A stretch of 36,690 nt of DNA, from positions 1 to 36,690 of IMG/VR virus record IMGVR_UViG_3300035701_000133, one strand, 5' to 3'. The notes under the pieces are model-generated. The model made no database searches. It had not been told where the DNA came from and saw only the letters and a list, made by a program, of their open reading frames with translations. Shown here piece after piece: positions 27,401 through 35,835 of the stretch. Source of the DNA: a virus. The translations under genes and the position numbers were made by a program. Every line of letters starts with the position of its first letter. Within the stretch, counting starts at the first letter, position 1.

Positions 27401-29679
27401 GCCCCTTCGGGGGCTTTTTCTATGGCGCGGCGCAAGTCTGATTTATTGCTTTTGGCTAACTCAGGCGCGCAGAAAATGTGTTTCTTGGTCTGATACTCGC
27501 GCGACGCCAGGCGGCCCATGTCCACCCATCCGGCCTCTTTCAGCGCGTGCATAAGCGCCGGGGGGACGATCTTTATCCCTGCTGGGGCGTATAGCTGCAA
27601 TTCATCGCAGATCGCGTAAAAAGGCGCGCCTACCACGCCGGACGCAAACGCACGCTGCCGGGCCTTGATTAGGTTGACCAGGAAGGACTCAGCGCCGCTC
27701 ATGCCATGCTCGACCATGATCGCCTTGGCCTCTGTCATTGGGGGCGCTGCATTGGGGTTCCACGCGGACACGTCACGCGAGTGTAGGTAAGCCGCCACGG
27801 CGGCGAAGCCGCCCCGGTGCTCGTACCAATTCCAAAGGGCGACCGCCTCTGCTTCGGGCAACTTACCGGCCTCCGACCATAGGACAAACCACCGCCGGTC
27901 TTCGCTGGGCAACGATATCGCTACGCGCTCATTGCTAAACGCCACCACGAAAACGCGGTTCAAAGCGTAATAAGGATGTAAGCCCTTGCGGTTGACCATA
28001 AGCAACTCGGGCGGCGCTGCGATGATGGGCTTGAGGGTATTCTCCAGCGCGCGCCGGTCTTTGGCCTCTGCCTGTCGCAACTCGGCGATCTCCATCACTT
28101 CACACTCGAGGGCGTAGCCCCATTGCGAATTGAGATCTTCATTCTTAACCAGGGAGCAATTGGCCTTGGCCTTGCCGCCTATGGCCCAAAAGAACGGGGC
28201 GAACAGGGTGTCTTTGCCCGACCCATGATTGCCGCCCAAGAGGATGGCGTGGTTGATCTTGTGGCTGGGGAACTGCACTTTATGGGCTAGGGCGTTTAAA
28301 AGATGCTCGCGCTCGAATTCAATTGGCACCATGCGCTCGACATGGCGCAGCCACGCGGACACATCAGCGGCCACCGGCTCGGGCCGGGCGTCACGCCAGC
28401 GGTTGCCGTACACCAAGCCCTCACGGGCGACCAACACCGACTCGCCTGCGGCGTAAGTGATACCGACCAGGGCGCGGGCTCCCTTGTCTTGGCGGTACTC
28501 GTCAAAGGAATTGGACGCCTCGATCTTGGGGTGCTTGCCATGCCGTGACTTGCAATTGATATGCCGAAACAAGGCGTTGAAGGTCTTACGCATCACCTCG
28601 CGCCGGTCTTCCATGTCAAAGTACGCATCATCGTTCTGTATGTACGCAAACCGCTCGAACCAGCCGGACATCTCCACGCGGCCCAACTCGCGATGCTCGA
28701 CCTCGGCGATGACTGTCGCGGCCTCGTCTGGGTATGACGGCGTCGGGGTTAGCTTGGACAGGGTGTTCTCCATCACTGCCGCCAGCAACTCATCGCGCAG
28801 GCCATGCGACCGCTTGGGGCCACCCTGCTCTTCCACCCACGCAAGATAGGCCACGCTGTCCAGATGGGCGCAATGCTCATGCAGGCAGCAATAGGCGCGG
28901 TTTACGGGGTGATAACGCCCCATCGGGTTGCCGTCGCTATGCTCGGCGCTGTTCGGGCAAACGATGCCCCACCAGCCGCTGCTGTTGCCCTTCTCCAGCA
29001 AGTCGCCGCGCGCTGCTGCCCACGCCAGCACGTCATCGCCGCCGTCGTCTGTGAGCCGGATCGGGCGCACTGTGGCGGTGTCGGCTGGGTTGGGGGTGAC
29101 GCCCAAGGCGGTGCATATAACTTCTAAAGAAAATTCCCTCTCGGGGTGGAACTCAACCAAGGCAGACGCGAAGCGGTCACGCCCAGGCTTGAGGTTAATC
29201 GAGCCCGGCAGTCTGAAATTACGGACGGGGTTAATCGCGCCGCCGTCGGTAAAGCCTGCCTCTGCGATGGCGACAATGGCCGCGCTGAACTCGCCCTTCA
29301 TGGGCTGATCGTCCAGCGCGAAGGTGTAGCCGTACTGGTAATTGTTGGGGCTGGTCTCCATGATCCACGTCGGGGCGATGGGCGGCATTTTGGCCTTGGT
29401 GCCCACGTCATCCAGCACTAGGAACGCTACACGCTCACAGGCGTCGGCCTTGGCGGCGGGCTTGCCCTCGTCGAATCGGTCGATGATGAAACAGCCGGTG
29501 TTGCAGTACCACGCTTGGTCGGGCTTCCACTTCTTGGGCAGGAACGCAGGCCACGCGCACTTGACTGCGCCGTCGGCGTGGTGCTGCACTTCGCCATCTT
29601 TCAAAATCGGCTTCTGCCGTACGAACAAAATAACCTCGCCCTCGGGCGCAATGTTTTCGAGATAAGTTAAAAAATTCAT
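27397..29679 (-). CDS. Primase-helicase (RepB-like primase, DUF5906-like helicase)
   Basis: A 760-residue replication protein. The N-terminal third resembles an archaeo-eukaryotic RepB-type primase: VAFLVLDDVGTKAK near residue 85 with acidic residues, SPNNYQYGYTFAL, and NPVRNFRLPGSINLKPGRDR. A Cys/His set at residues of about 240-272 (CPNSAEH...CCLHEHC) may bind zinc. The C-terminal half has a superfamily 3-type helicase: Walker A GGNHGSGKDTLF near residue 482-493, Walker B-like ECEVMEIAELRQ and the downstream NRVFVVAFSNERVAISLPSE. It should unwind DNA and lay primers for the phage polymerase. The start overlaps the polymerase gene by ATGA. Confidence 0.88.
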   Translation of the reverse strand: MNFLTYLENIAPEGEVILFVRQKPILKDGEVQHHADGAVKCAWPAFLPKKWKPDQAWYCNTGCFIIDRFDEGKPAAKADACERVAFLVLDDVGTKAKMPPIAPTWIMETSPNNYQYGYTFALDDQPMKGEFSAAIVAIAEAGFTDGGAINPVRNFRLPGSINLKPGRDRFASALVEFHPEREFSLEVICTALGVTPNPADTATVRPIRLTDDGGDDVLAWAAARGDLLEKGNSSGWWGIVCPNSAEHSDGNPMGRYHPVNRAYCCLHEHCAHLDSVAYLAWVEEQGGPKRSHGLRDELLAAVMENTLSKLTPTPSYPDEAATVIAEVEHRELGRVEMSGWFERFAYIQNDDAYFDMEDRREVMRKTFNALFRHINCKSRHGKHPKIEASNSFDEYRQDKGARALVGITYAAGESVLVAREGLVYGNRWRDARPEPVAADVSAWLRHVERMVPIEFEREHLLNALAHKVQFPSHKINHAILLGGNHGSGKDTLFAPFFWAIGGKAKANCSLVKNEDLNSQWGYALECEVMEIAELRQAEAKDRRALENTLKPIIAAPPELLMVNRKGLHPYYALNRVFVVAFSNERVAISLPSEDRRWFVLWSEAGKLPEAEAVALWNWYEHRGGFAAVAAYLHSRDVSAWNPNAAPPMTEAKAIMVEHGMSGAESFLVNLIKARQRAFASGVVGAPFYAICDELQLYAPAGIKIVPPALMHALKEAGWVDMGRLASREYQTKKHIFCAPELAKSNKSDLRRAIEKAPEGA
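27401..27419 (+). terminator. Rightward terminator inside 3' codons of primase-helicase gene
   Basis: GCCCC-TTCG-GGGGC followed by TTTTT on the plus strand is a textbook intrinsic terminator with a UUCG loop. The same bases encode the last residues (KAPEGA) of the gene on the minus strand. It ends the rightward small-gene block at the convergent junction. Confidence 0.9.
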
Positions 29680-31559
29680 TTTCCGTATCGCTCCATAATT
29701 GAGACTTCAGCGTCTAGGGGTAAACCCTTGGCCCAGTCGGGCGGGGTACACATGACCAAGCGCAGCGCCTCGGGGTCGGGCGTTGCGGTCTCGATCACAA
29801 TTTCATCGTGGACGTGCAGCACCACGTCGTCTAGCTGGCGCAGCGAATGGCGCAGCAAGTCGTTAGCCACGGCCTGGGTGATGTTCTCGCAGGCCAGCCC
29901 CTTCCACAAACGGGCGCGGGGCCACTCTTTGGCATCAGCGGCGGGTTTCCATGCAGCTTTGGCGTAAGTCACACCGTCGGGTTCCAATCGGGCATAGGGG
30001 TAGCACAGGATGCGTCCAGAGGGCAGCACATACCATAGGTGCAGGCCGTCGAACATATAGATCACCCGTCCGGCGCTAAACTCTTTGCCTTTGTTTCGCA
30101 TGGCGCGGGTGTATGCTGATTCTAGGTCTTGCCAATACAGAACAGACCAAGGGTTTGCCCTACGCCATGCATCCACCATGCGCCGGGCGTCGGACTCCGG
30201 CAGCAGGATGCCGTAGGCGCGGCCCATCGCCGCAAAGGCACCAACGCCACCGGCAAAGCCGCAGGCTAACTCCTGCACCTTACCAATTTGGCGCTGGTCT
30301 TTGTTGACCTGGCTAACACTGACGCCAAAGGTTGCAGAGGCGTTGACCTTGTACACATCCTTGCCGGACGCGAAGATCGCCAGCTTGTCGTCGCCCCTGC
30401 CGGACAACCAAGGGTTTACCCTAGCTTCGATGGCCGACCAATCGGCAACGACTAAGTGTTTACCCTTACTAGGTACAAGGGCGGGCCGGAGCATTCCTCT
30501 GAGGACGTCGGTGACTCGCTTGCCGAACTTGGGGACGATGGCATGGCCCCTGACCATTGCCGTACGTACGGCTTCGGGTTCTTGGGCGCACTTGCGGGTG
30601 AAGTTGTGGACTTGGGCTCCATACGACGAAGCGCGTCCAGTAGCGCTGCCGCCTGCAAACACAAACGCGCCTCGGACTCGGCCGTCTTCTTCATCTGATA
30701 GCTGTGCAAGGCGGCTGAACTTCGCAACCGAGGACGCCCAAAGGTCGTCGGCGCATTGGATGACTTCTTGAACATCATGGGGGACATCTTCACAGTTTAA
30801 TAAATTGGCCCTGACGGTCTTGTCGATGGAATACTTGCCGTCCTTCTCCATCAGCTTCTTGGCCTGCGGGCCAACACGGGCCAGCACCCACTCGCGCATC
30901 TTGGGCGACCGCACGCTGGTAATCTCGCCGCCGGTCACCTCGGCGACAATATCTTGAATCTCGATCAGTTCGGCGCTGGCGTACTTGACCGCAGCATGGC
31001 ACAGAGGCACGTCCACCAACACGCCTCGGTCGTTGATACGCTCGTTGACATGATAGTCTTGCAACTCTTGGTCTGACAGGGGCCGCATGGCCTTGCTGAT
31101 AGCGCGCATGGCCCGTACGTCCTGCTCACAGTAGGCCACCATCTCGGCGGTCAACTCGGGCGACTCCTCGTAAGGCGGCACGCTCATCTTGCGAATTAAC
31201 TGGGCACCACGGTGGTCTTTCTTCATGGACGCGCCAGCAAAGCGCCCCACGTCCTCCAGCGAACCAGGCGCACAGTTGGCGCGGGCCTGCGCTGCGGTGC
31301 AGACAAATTGCTCCAGCTTGAAGTCAAGCTGCAAAACGTACCAAAAAATTAGGCGCTCGAAAGCGGCGTTGTGCGCCATGATGCGGTGGCCGGTCAGGTC
31401 GGGCAGTGGCTGCCCCGGCAACCATGTCTGTACATCTTCATCATCGAAGGCGTAGGACATACACAGCACTTCGGTGCTGCCGTGCTGCGCGTAGTTGTAA
31501 ACGCCCGCGACTTTTAGGTCGCAGGCGCTACGGGTCTCAAAGTCAACCCAGAGAGTCAT
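29676..31559 (-). CDS. Family A DNA polymerase with 3'-5' exonuclease
   Basis: A 627-residue replicative polymerase. The DnaQ-like exonuclease opens with WVDFET (Asp6 and Glu8), then AHNAAFE near residue 64 and YCEQDVRAM near residue 143. Polymerase motif A is VVADWSAIEARV near residue 372, motif B is QRQIGKVQELACGFAGG near 427, and motif C is VLHVHDEIVIE near 581. Together these form a complete, apparently active enzyme. It lacks a 5' nuclease domain. It is coupled by ATGA to the primase-helicase and by TGATG to the gene before it, so replication proteins are made together. Confidence 0.96.
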   Translation of the reverse strand: MTLWVDFETRSACDLKVAGVYNYAQHGSTEVLCMSYAFDDEDVQTWLPGQPLPDLTGHRIMAHNAAFERLIFWYVLQLDFKLEQFVCTAAQARANCAPGSLEDVGRFAGASMKKDHRGAQLIRKMSVPPYEESPELTAEMVAYCEQDVRAMRAISKAMRPLSDQELQDYHVNERINDRGVLVDVPLCHAAVKYASAELIEIQDIVAEVTGGEITSVRSPKMREWVLARVGPQAKKLMEKDGKYSIDKTVRANLLNCEDVPHDVQEVIQCADDLWASSVAKFSRLAQLSDEEDGRVRGAFVFAGGSATGRASSYGAQVHNFTRKCAQEPEAVRTAMVRGHAIVPKFGKRVTDVLRGMLRPALVPSKGKHLVVADWSAIEARVNPWLSGRGDDKLAIFASGKDVYKVNASATFGVSVSQVNKDQRQIGKVQELACGFAGGVGAFAAMGRAYGILLPESDARRMVDAWRRANPWSVLYWQDLESAYTRAMRNKGKEFSAGRVIYMFDGLHLWYVLPSGRILCYPYARLEPDGVTYAKAAWKPAADAKEWPRARLWKGLACENITQAVANDLLRHSLRQLDDVVLHVHDEIVIETATPDPEALRLVMCTPPDWAKGLPLDAEVSIMERYGK

Positions 31560-32188
31560 CAGGCCGCTACGCGACGACGACGACTTGGGGCTGCAACCTC
31601 CGCAGGTTTGTCAGCTTCACCTTCCAAAGTCAACCATTCCACCACCTCGAAGACCGGGGTAAAAATCCGGCCATACGACTTGTGCTGGTAATGCTCCTTC
31701 TTGAGGCGCACGACCGGCACTGGTTTGGTCTGGTCTTTATCGACCTGATCTGCCAAGGCCACGGCCAAGGTCTGGACGCTGCGCTTGCCGCCCACCGAAG
31801 TGGTCGTAAAGCGGGCTTCCATGCCCTTGTCTTCGCCAGACAGACACTTCAGACTCATACCCACCTGAGTCTCCCAGCCCTTCTTGGCTGCTGGGGGCGC
31901 GCCGTCCAAGTCCGGCAGGGGCTGGGACACGGGCACCATCTTCTCGCCCAACACCTCGCCGTCGCCCCAAGCAATAAAGCCGTGGACAAAAGAGAAAGGG
32001 TTGACCGCCCAAGTGCTGTCATCTTCGATTTCAGTTTGGTCTGCACCAAACACCCAATGGCCGGTCTTGTCCATTTTCAGGATGACCGTACCGGCTGGGC
32101 CGACATCGGATTGGATAGCCCGCAGGGAAGATGCGAGGGAGGAAACTGCGGGCAAGCCCGCTTGGGAGAACGCTACTAGATTGGACAT
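31559..32188 (-). CDS. Conserved replication-operon protein, possible ssDNA-binding
   Basis: A 209-residue protein with GTVILKMDKTGHWVFGADQT, STWAVNPFSFVHGFIAWGDG, EVLGEKMVPVSQPLP and HKSYGRIFTPVFEVVEW. I recall this as a highly conserved but uncharacterised phage family that always accompanies polymerase genes. The beta-rich core with exposed aromatic residues and operon position would suit a single-stranded DNA-binding protein, but the basic tail (SRRRRVAA) differs from the acidic tail of classical SSBs. The role is inferred. It starts in the leader of the polymerase gene and is coupled by TGATG. Confidence 0.78.
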   Translation of the reverse strand: MSNLVAFSQAGLPAVSSLASSLRAIQSDVGPAGTVILKMDKTGHWVFGADQTEIEDDSTWAVNPFSFVHGFIAWGDGEVLGEKMVPVSQPLPDLDGAPPAAKKGWETQVGMSLKCLSGEDKGMEARFTTTSVGGKRSVQTLAVALADQVDKDQTKPVPVVRLKKEHYQHKSYGRIFTPVFEVVEWLTLEGEADKPAEVAAPSRRRRVAA

Positions 32189-32198
32189 TTCTGTACCT

Positions 32199-33326
32199 TT
32201 ATTGAAGTTTAGAGAGGGCAGCGGTTAATTGCTTGCCCAGAAGCATCACCTCGGGGCGTGGATCATCCGCGCTTGCCAAGGTGTTACCTGAAGAGATGGC
32301 GACCACCAGATCACCCGGCAAAGCCTGCTTGCGCTTTTTGAGCGCCTTTTCAGCTTTGGCCGGAGAGATCACGGAAGTCTCCAACACCTCAGATTCAGTC
32401 AGACCGAACGCAAACAGGGCGACCTTGGCCTTGTCCTCGTCAGTCCATGAACGGATCGCCCGCTTGGCGACCAGTTTGTAATCAGGCAGCTTGGCCCCAG
32501 ACTCTAGCATCTGAAGCGCCAAGCCGCGCAAGTCGGTGATCCACTGCTCCAGCATATCAGCGTTCTTGAGATAGGTGGCAATGGTGGGCGGGTCAAGGTT
32601 GTCGATGGTCGTCTGCAAGGCGCGCTCGACTGCGCCGGTCATCTGTGGGCACACCGGCTTGGCGGCACACCAGCGGCAGTGATCGCCAGAGCGCAGCGGG
32701 GCGGTCTTCTTCTCGCTCATCTTGACGGCCTGCACCAACTGCAATTCAAACTCAGCAATGCGCGCTGGTGTGGTCACCCAACGCTTTACTGCTGGCGGCT
32801 GCACAATGACCATCTCAATCTCAGTCACGCCTTCAAAGGCCCACTTGGCTGCATCGGTACGCATGGCCGCAGCGGCGTAGAACATCAGTTGCATATTCTC
32901 TTCTACCTCCACAGCAACGCCATCGCCAAACTTCCAATCCAATACCACAGCGCGATTACCGATACGACCGATAAGATCAGTACTACCAAACACACCAGGA
33001 AGTAAATCACCAAAATTAACGCTAGTTTCAGATTCAATTTCCATCTCCTGCTTGGGGTCAATTTCGTCCAGCGCGCGCAAGGCGGGGTTTAGCTTGTTGT
33101 CGATCAGTTCTTGGGTCAGCACTTGGTCTTCGTACTTGGTGCCAAGGTAATGCTCAGAACTTTGGCCCGACATCACAATCTCTGCAATGACGTTGTGTAA
33201 GAGCGTGCCCTCGTCAGCGTACTTACTTGAGGGTTTGGGCGGCATCTTGGCGACTAGGGCCACCGAGCCAGGGCAGTTGATTACCCTCTTGGCGGTGCTA
33301 CCGCCGACGATGTTACTGTGCTGCAT
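32199..33326 (-). CDS. Cas4/AddB-like Fe-S nuclease, DUF2800-like
   Basis: A 375-residue PD-(D/E)XK nuclease. The ATG at 33326 has GGGAG upstream and gives MQHSNIVGGSTAKRVINCPG; in-frame starts further upstream would overlap the previous gene. Motifs are GSTDLIGRIGN (about residue 113), VVLDWKFGDG (about 130) and the QLMFYAAAA box. Cys18 plus the C-terminal CRWC...C cluster (about residues 214-225) fit the split Fe-S cluster of the Cas4/AddB group. Likely jobs are processing of DNA ends or host DNA degradation. It overlaps the upstream gene by 14 bases and lies in the leftward replication operon. Confidence 0.88.
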   Translation of the reverse strand: MQHSNIVGGSTAKRVINCPGSVALVAKMPPKPSSKYADEGTLLHNVIAEIVMSGQSSEHYLGTKYEDQVLTQELIDNKLNPALRALDEIDPKQEMEIESETSVNFGDLLPGVFGSTDLIGRIGNRAVVLDWKFGDGVAVEVEENMQLMFYAAAAMRTDAAKWAFEGVTEIEMVIVQPPAVKRWVTTPARIAEFELQLVQAVKMSEKKTAPLRSGDHCRWCAAKPVCPQMTGAVERALQTTIDNLDPPTIATYLKNADMLEQWITDLRGLALQMLESGAKLPDYKLVAKRAIRSWTDEDKAKVALFAFGLTESEVLETSVISPAKAEKALKKRKQALPGDLVVAISSGNTLASADDPRPEVMLLGKQLTAALSKLQ

Positions 33327-33531
33327 CTTTTTTCTCCCAATGAATACAACCAAATTTAGGGCCAACAGAGACTCCAGCGCCGCTATACCCTTCGTAGTCC
33401 CAAGGAATTGCTGTGTTGATTGAGATTGGGGCGTCGTAATCCATAAGAGCGCAGCGTCCGTCATATTGATAGTTTGGTAGATTAGTTTCCTCCGACGTTG
33501 TGTAATGTTTGCACTCATCACAAGTTTTCAT
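33313..33531 (-). CDS. Small Cys-rich protein heading replication operon
   Basis: A 72-residue protein with MKTCDECKHYTTSEETNLPN, YQYDGRCALMDYDAPISI and FGCIHWEKKDAAQ. The CxxC...C...C spacing could hold zinc or another metal. It starts at the first ATG after CAGGAG and is the promoter-proximal gene of the leftward replication operon. Similar small CDECKHY proteins are seen in many phages and in bacteria without known function. Regulation or nucleic-acid binding is possible. Confidence 0.75.
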   Translation of the reverse strand: MKTCDECKHYTTSEETNLPNYQYDGRCALMDYDAPISINTAIPWDYEGYSGAGVSVGPKFGCIHWEKKDAAQ

Positions 33532-33595
33532 TTGAGACTCCTGTAGTTGATTGAGCCACAACTGTACCACAACTTTTTGTGCTAAACTTCTTGAC
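33532..33595. promoter_or_regulatory. Divergent control region between replication operons
   Basis: These 64 bases separate the two divergent operons. They contain the direct repeat CCACAAC at 33556-33562 and 33567-33573 (11-bp period) and an overlapping inverted pair AGTTG...CAACT. TAAACT (33583-33588) is a possible rightward -10 without a convincing -35. The shared region suggests co-regulation of both operons. Confidence 0.55.
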
Positions 33596-33871
33596 ATGAA
33601 AGAAAAAGATGTAGAGAATCATTTTGTCTGGGCGGTGGAACGTATGGGCGGGGTGTCATACAAGTTCACCTCACCGGGGCGCAAGGGTGTAGCGGACAGG
33701 ATAGCTTGCCTGCCTGACGGCAGCACTTGGTTCGTGGAATTGAAGACCAAGGGCGGTAGGTTATCAGAATTGCAAAAGCTGTTCGCCGCTGACATGGCGC
33801 GGCTCAATCAGAGGTATATGTGTATATGGACAAAGGAGCAGATTGATGAAATCTTCACAAGAAATATTTGA
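33596..33871 (+). CDS. VRR-NUC domain nuclease
   Basis: A 91-residue single-domain VRR-NUC (PD-(D/E)XK superfamily) protein. Catalytic-type residues are visible as Glu7 (VENHF), Asp34 (GVADRI) and the Glu48-x-Lys50 pair (VELKTKGG), with the usual FTSPGRKG before Asp34. Standalone phage VRR-NUC proteins are thought to act as structure-specific endonucleases in recombination or repair. The ATG at 33596 follows the divergent promoter region; an earlier in-frame ATG lies within it. The 3' end overlaps the next gene by 26 bases. Confidence 0.93.
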   Translation: MKEKDVENHFVWAVERMGGVSYKFTSPGRKGVADRIACLPDGSTWFVELKTKGGRLSELQKLFAADMARLNQRYMCIWTKEQIDEIFTRNI

Positions 33872-34043
33872 CGCGGGGTACGCCATTCCGCAGTACGACA
33901 TATCAAGAGTAAAACGAACATGGCGTCACAAAGACAAGATTTTTACAACGCCGTATGACGTGCCTGTTGAAACAGTAATGGTCAACGGACACCTAATGCA
34001 ATGTTTACCAATGGAGAAAGTTGATGACAGCGCAGCCAGCTAG
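33846..34043 (+). CDS. Hypothetical small protein
   Basis: A 65-residue protein, MKSSQEIFDAGYAIPQYDIS then RVKRTWRHKDKIFTTPYDVP. The basic centre with aromatic residues could contact nucleic acid. No family recognised. I chose the ATG at 33846 over the TTG one codon earlier. It overlaps both neighbours (26 and 20 bases), which is usual in this operon. Functional link with the nuclease and helicase around it is likely but unproven. Confidence 0.75.
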   Translation: MKSSQEIFDAGYAIPQYDISRVKRTWRHKDKIFTTPYDVPVETVMVNGHLMQCLPMEKVDDSAAS

Positions 34044-34386
34044 GCACTTTGCCTTTGGCCCTTACCAAGCCGAAGCCATTGGCCCGTGCGGATGGTGGGG
34101 CGTCAAAAACAAGAACGGGCTAAACGTCCTTACGTTCACTGACCGCCCAGGCCATGTGTTTGCCCTTGAGGCCGAGGCCAAAAGCCTAGCCGACGAGTGG
34201 AACAACGGCAAGGTGTTTGAGTACCCGCCAGAGCCTGAGATTGTGCCCCGTCTTCCAGACCCAGTACATGACGCTCGGTTTGGTAAGTACATCCGCACCC
34301 AGCGGTTTGTAAACGGGCGTTGGGTGTCGCCCATTCCTGTAGACAAAAACTGGGCGCAAGCTGTTGATGAATATCTTGAAACTTAG
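34024..34386 (+). CDS. Hypothetical protein upstream of helicase
   Basis: A 120-residue protein with FAFGPYQAEAIGPCGWWGVK, NKNGLNVLTFTDRPGHVFAL then EAEAKSLADEWNNGKVFEYP and a C-terminal FVNGRWVSPIPVDKNWAQAV. The first half resembles a small alpha/beta fold of the kind found in phage proteins that track a substrate or tag, but I cannot name it. ATG at 34024 is preferred over the adjacent TTG. It overlaps the helicase start by 20 bases. Confidence 0.75.
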   Translation: MTAQPARHFAFGPYQAEAIGPCGWWGVKNKNGLNVLTFTDRPGHVFALEAEAKSLADEWNNGKVFEYPPEPEIVPRLPDPVHDARFGKYIRTQRFVNGRWVSPIPVDKNWAQAVDEYLET

Positions 34387-35683
34387 ACCCTATCAAGACG
34401 AGGCGGCTGACTTCCTGTACGAGCGCGACAGGGCGATGATCCTTGCCCCTGTGGGCGCGGGCAAGACGGCCATCACGCTGACTGCTATGCAGGCCATGCT
34501 CAAGGACGGGCACGCCCGCCGCTTCCTGGTGCTGGCCCCCAAGCGGGTCGCCACCAGCGTCTGGCCCGTCGAGCAGCCCAAGTGGGCACCCGATGTGACG
34601 CTGGCCGTCGCCGTGGGCACGCCCAAGCAGCGGGCCGCTGCGCTGGCGTCCAACGCCCAGGTGGTGGTAACCAATTATGAGAACTTGCCCACAGGCACCT
34701 TTGACGCCGTGGTGTTCGACGAACTGACGCGGCTCAAGAATCCCAGCGGCAAACGCTTCAAAGACTTGCTGAAATTCCTTGCGCCCATTGAGATTCGCTG
34801 GGGGCTGACCGGCTCGTTCACCAGCAATGGCTTGGAGGACGTGTTCGGCCAGTGCAAGATCGTTGACCAGAGTTTGTTGGGCCGGAGCAAGGGCGCATTC
34901 CAGCAGCAGTATTTCGTGCTAATCAACCCAGACTTTGGTGAGTGGATGCCACGTAAGGGCAGTTTAGAGAAGGTCATGGCCGTGATAAAGCCTGCCACTT
35001 TCGTGTTGGACGCGGGTGAGTATAGCGACAAGCTGCCCCCGCTCCATACGGTAGAAGTGCGCTGCGATCTGTACGACCGCAAGCCTTACGACACCATGAA
35101 AAAGGATTTCAAGCTGCAAGACATTACGGCCATCAACGCTGCTGTGGTGACCGGCAAGTTGCAGCAGCTTGCCAGCGGATTTGTGTATCACACGGTGCAG
35201 AGCCCATCGGAGATACCCGGCAAGTGGGTGGCGGTGCAAACGCCAGTGTGGTTTGATACGGCCAAGTTTGACCGGCTGCATGAGTTACTGGAGGAGAACC
35301 AACGTGCTAACACGCTTATTGTTTACAACTATCAAGAGGAACTGGCCGAACTCAAGCGGCGTTACCCCCATGCTCAGACACTTGACGACGACCGGGCAAT
35401 TGAGCGGTGGAACGCGGGCGCCATCGAGTTACTGCTTGTCCACCCCAAGTCAGCAGGCCACGGGCTCAACCTCCAGTACGGCGGGTGCCGGATCGTCTTC
35501 TTGTCCCTGCCTTGGTCGCTCGAACTGTACGAGCAGACCATCGGGCGCTTGCATCGTAGCGGCCAGCGGCATGACGTGTGGTGCTACGTGATGCTGACCA
35601 ACAAGACGGTGGATGAACGCATCTGGGCCGCGCTGCATGACAAGCGCGCTATATCTGATATTGCAATGGAAGAACTATGTTAA
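34367..35683 (+). CDS. SNF2-like superfamily 2 helicase
   Basis: A 438-residue helicase or translocase. Motif I is APVGAGKTA at residues 27-35, motif II is DELT at 118-121 in place of the usual DEAH, motif III is LTGSFTSN at 147-154, and motif VI is QTIGRLHRSGQ near 390. The VVFDELTRLKNPSGKR segment and RLHRSGQ ending are typical of the phage SNF2-like group. It has no extra nuclease domain. Together with the VRR-NUC protein upstream it may process replication forks or recombination intermediates. The ATG at 34367 follows an in-frame TTG. Confidence 0.93.
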   Translation: MNILKLRPYQDEAADFLYERDRAMILAPVGAGKTAITLTAMQAMLKDGHARRFLVLAPKRVATSVWPVEQPKWAPDVTLAVAVGTPKQRAAALASNAQVVVTNYENLPTGTFDAVVFDELTRLKNPSGKRFKDLLKFLAPIEIRWGLTGSFTSNGLEDVFGQCKIVDQSLLGRSKGAFQQQYFVLINPDFGEWMPRKGSLEKVMAVIKPATFVLDAGEYSDKLPPLHTVEVRCDLYDRKPYDTMKKDFKLQDITAINAAVVTGKLQQLASGFVYHTVQSPSEIPGKWVAVQTPVWFDTAKFDRLHELLEENQRANTLIVYNYQEELAELKRRYPHAQTLDDDRAIERWNAGAIELLLVHPKSAGHGLNLQYGGCRIVFLSLPWSLELYEQTIGRLHRSGQRHDVWCYVMLTNKTVDERIWAALHDKRAISDIAMEELC

Positions 35684-35835
35684 ATCAATTGAAAGCACAA
35701 CTCAAAGCGGCCAAGGCCGAACTCAAAATACGCGAGCGCCAGTTGAACGCTCTTTGGCGGTCGCATGACCGCTGCGTTCACTTGATCATCAAACTGGAGA
35801 CACGAATTGAAAAACACTTGGCGAAGTCTAAATGA
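35677..35835 (+). CDS. Small basic coiled-coil protein
   Basis: A 52-residue protein, MLNQLKAQLKAAKAELKIRE followed by RQLNALWRSHDRCVHLIIKL. The Leu/Lys/Ala heptads form a coiled coil of about five turns with a net positive charge. It overlaps the helicase gene by seven bases at the start and the following gene by 29 bases. Function unknown; interaction with the helicase or DNA is a reasonable guess. Confidence 0.7.
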   Translation: MLNQLKAQLKAAKAELKIRERQLNALWRSHDRCVHLIIKLETRIEKHLAKSK

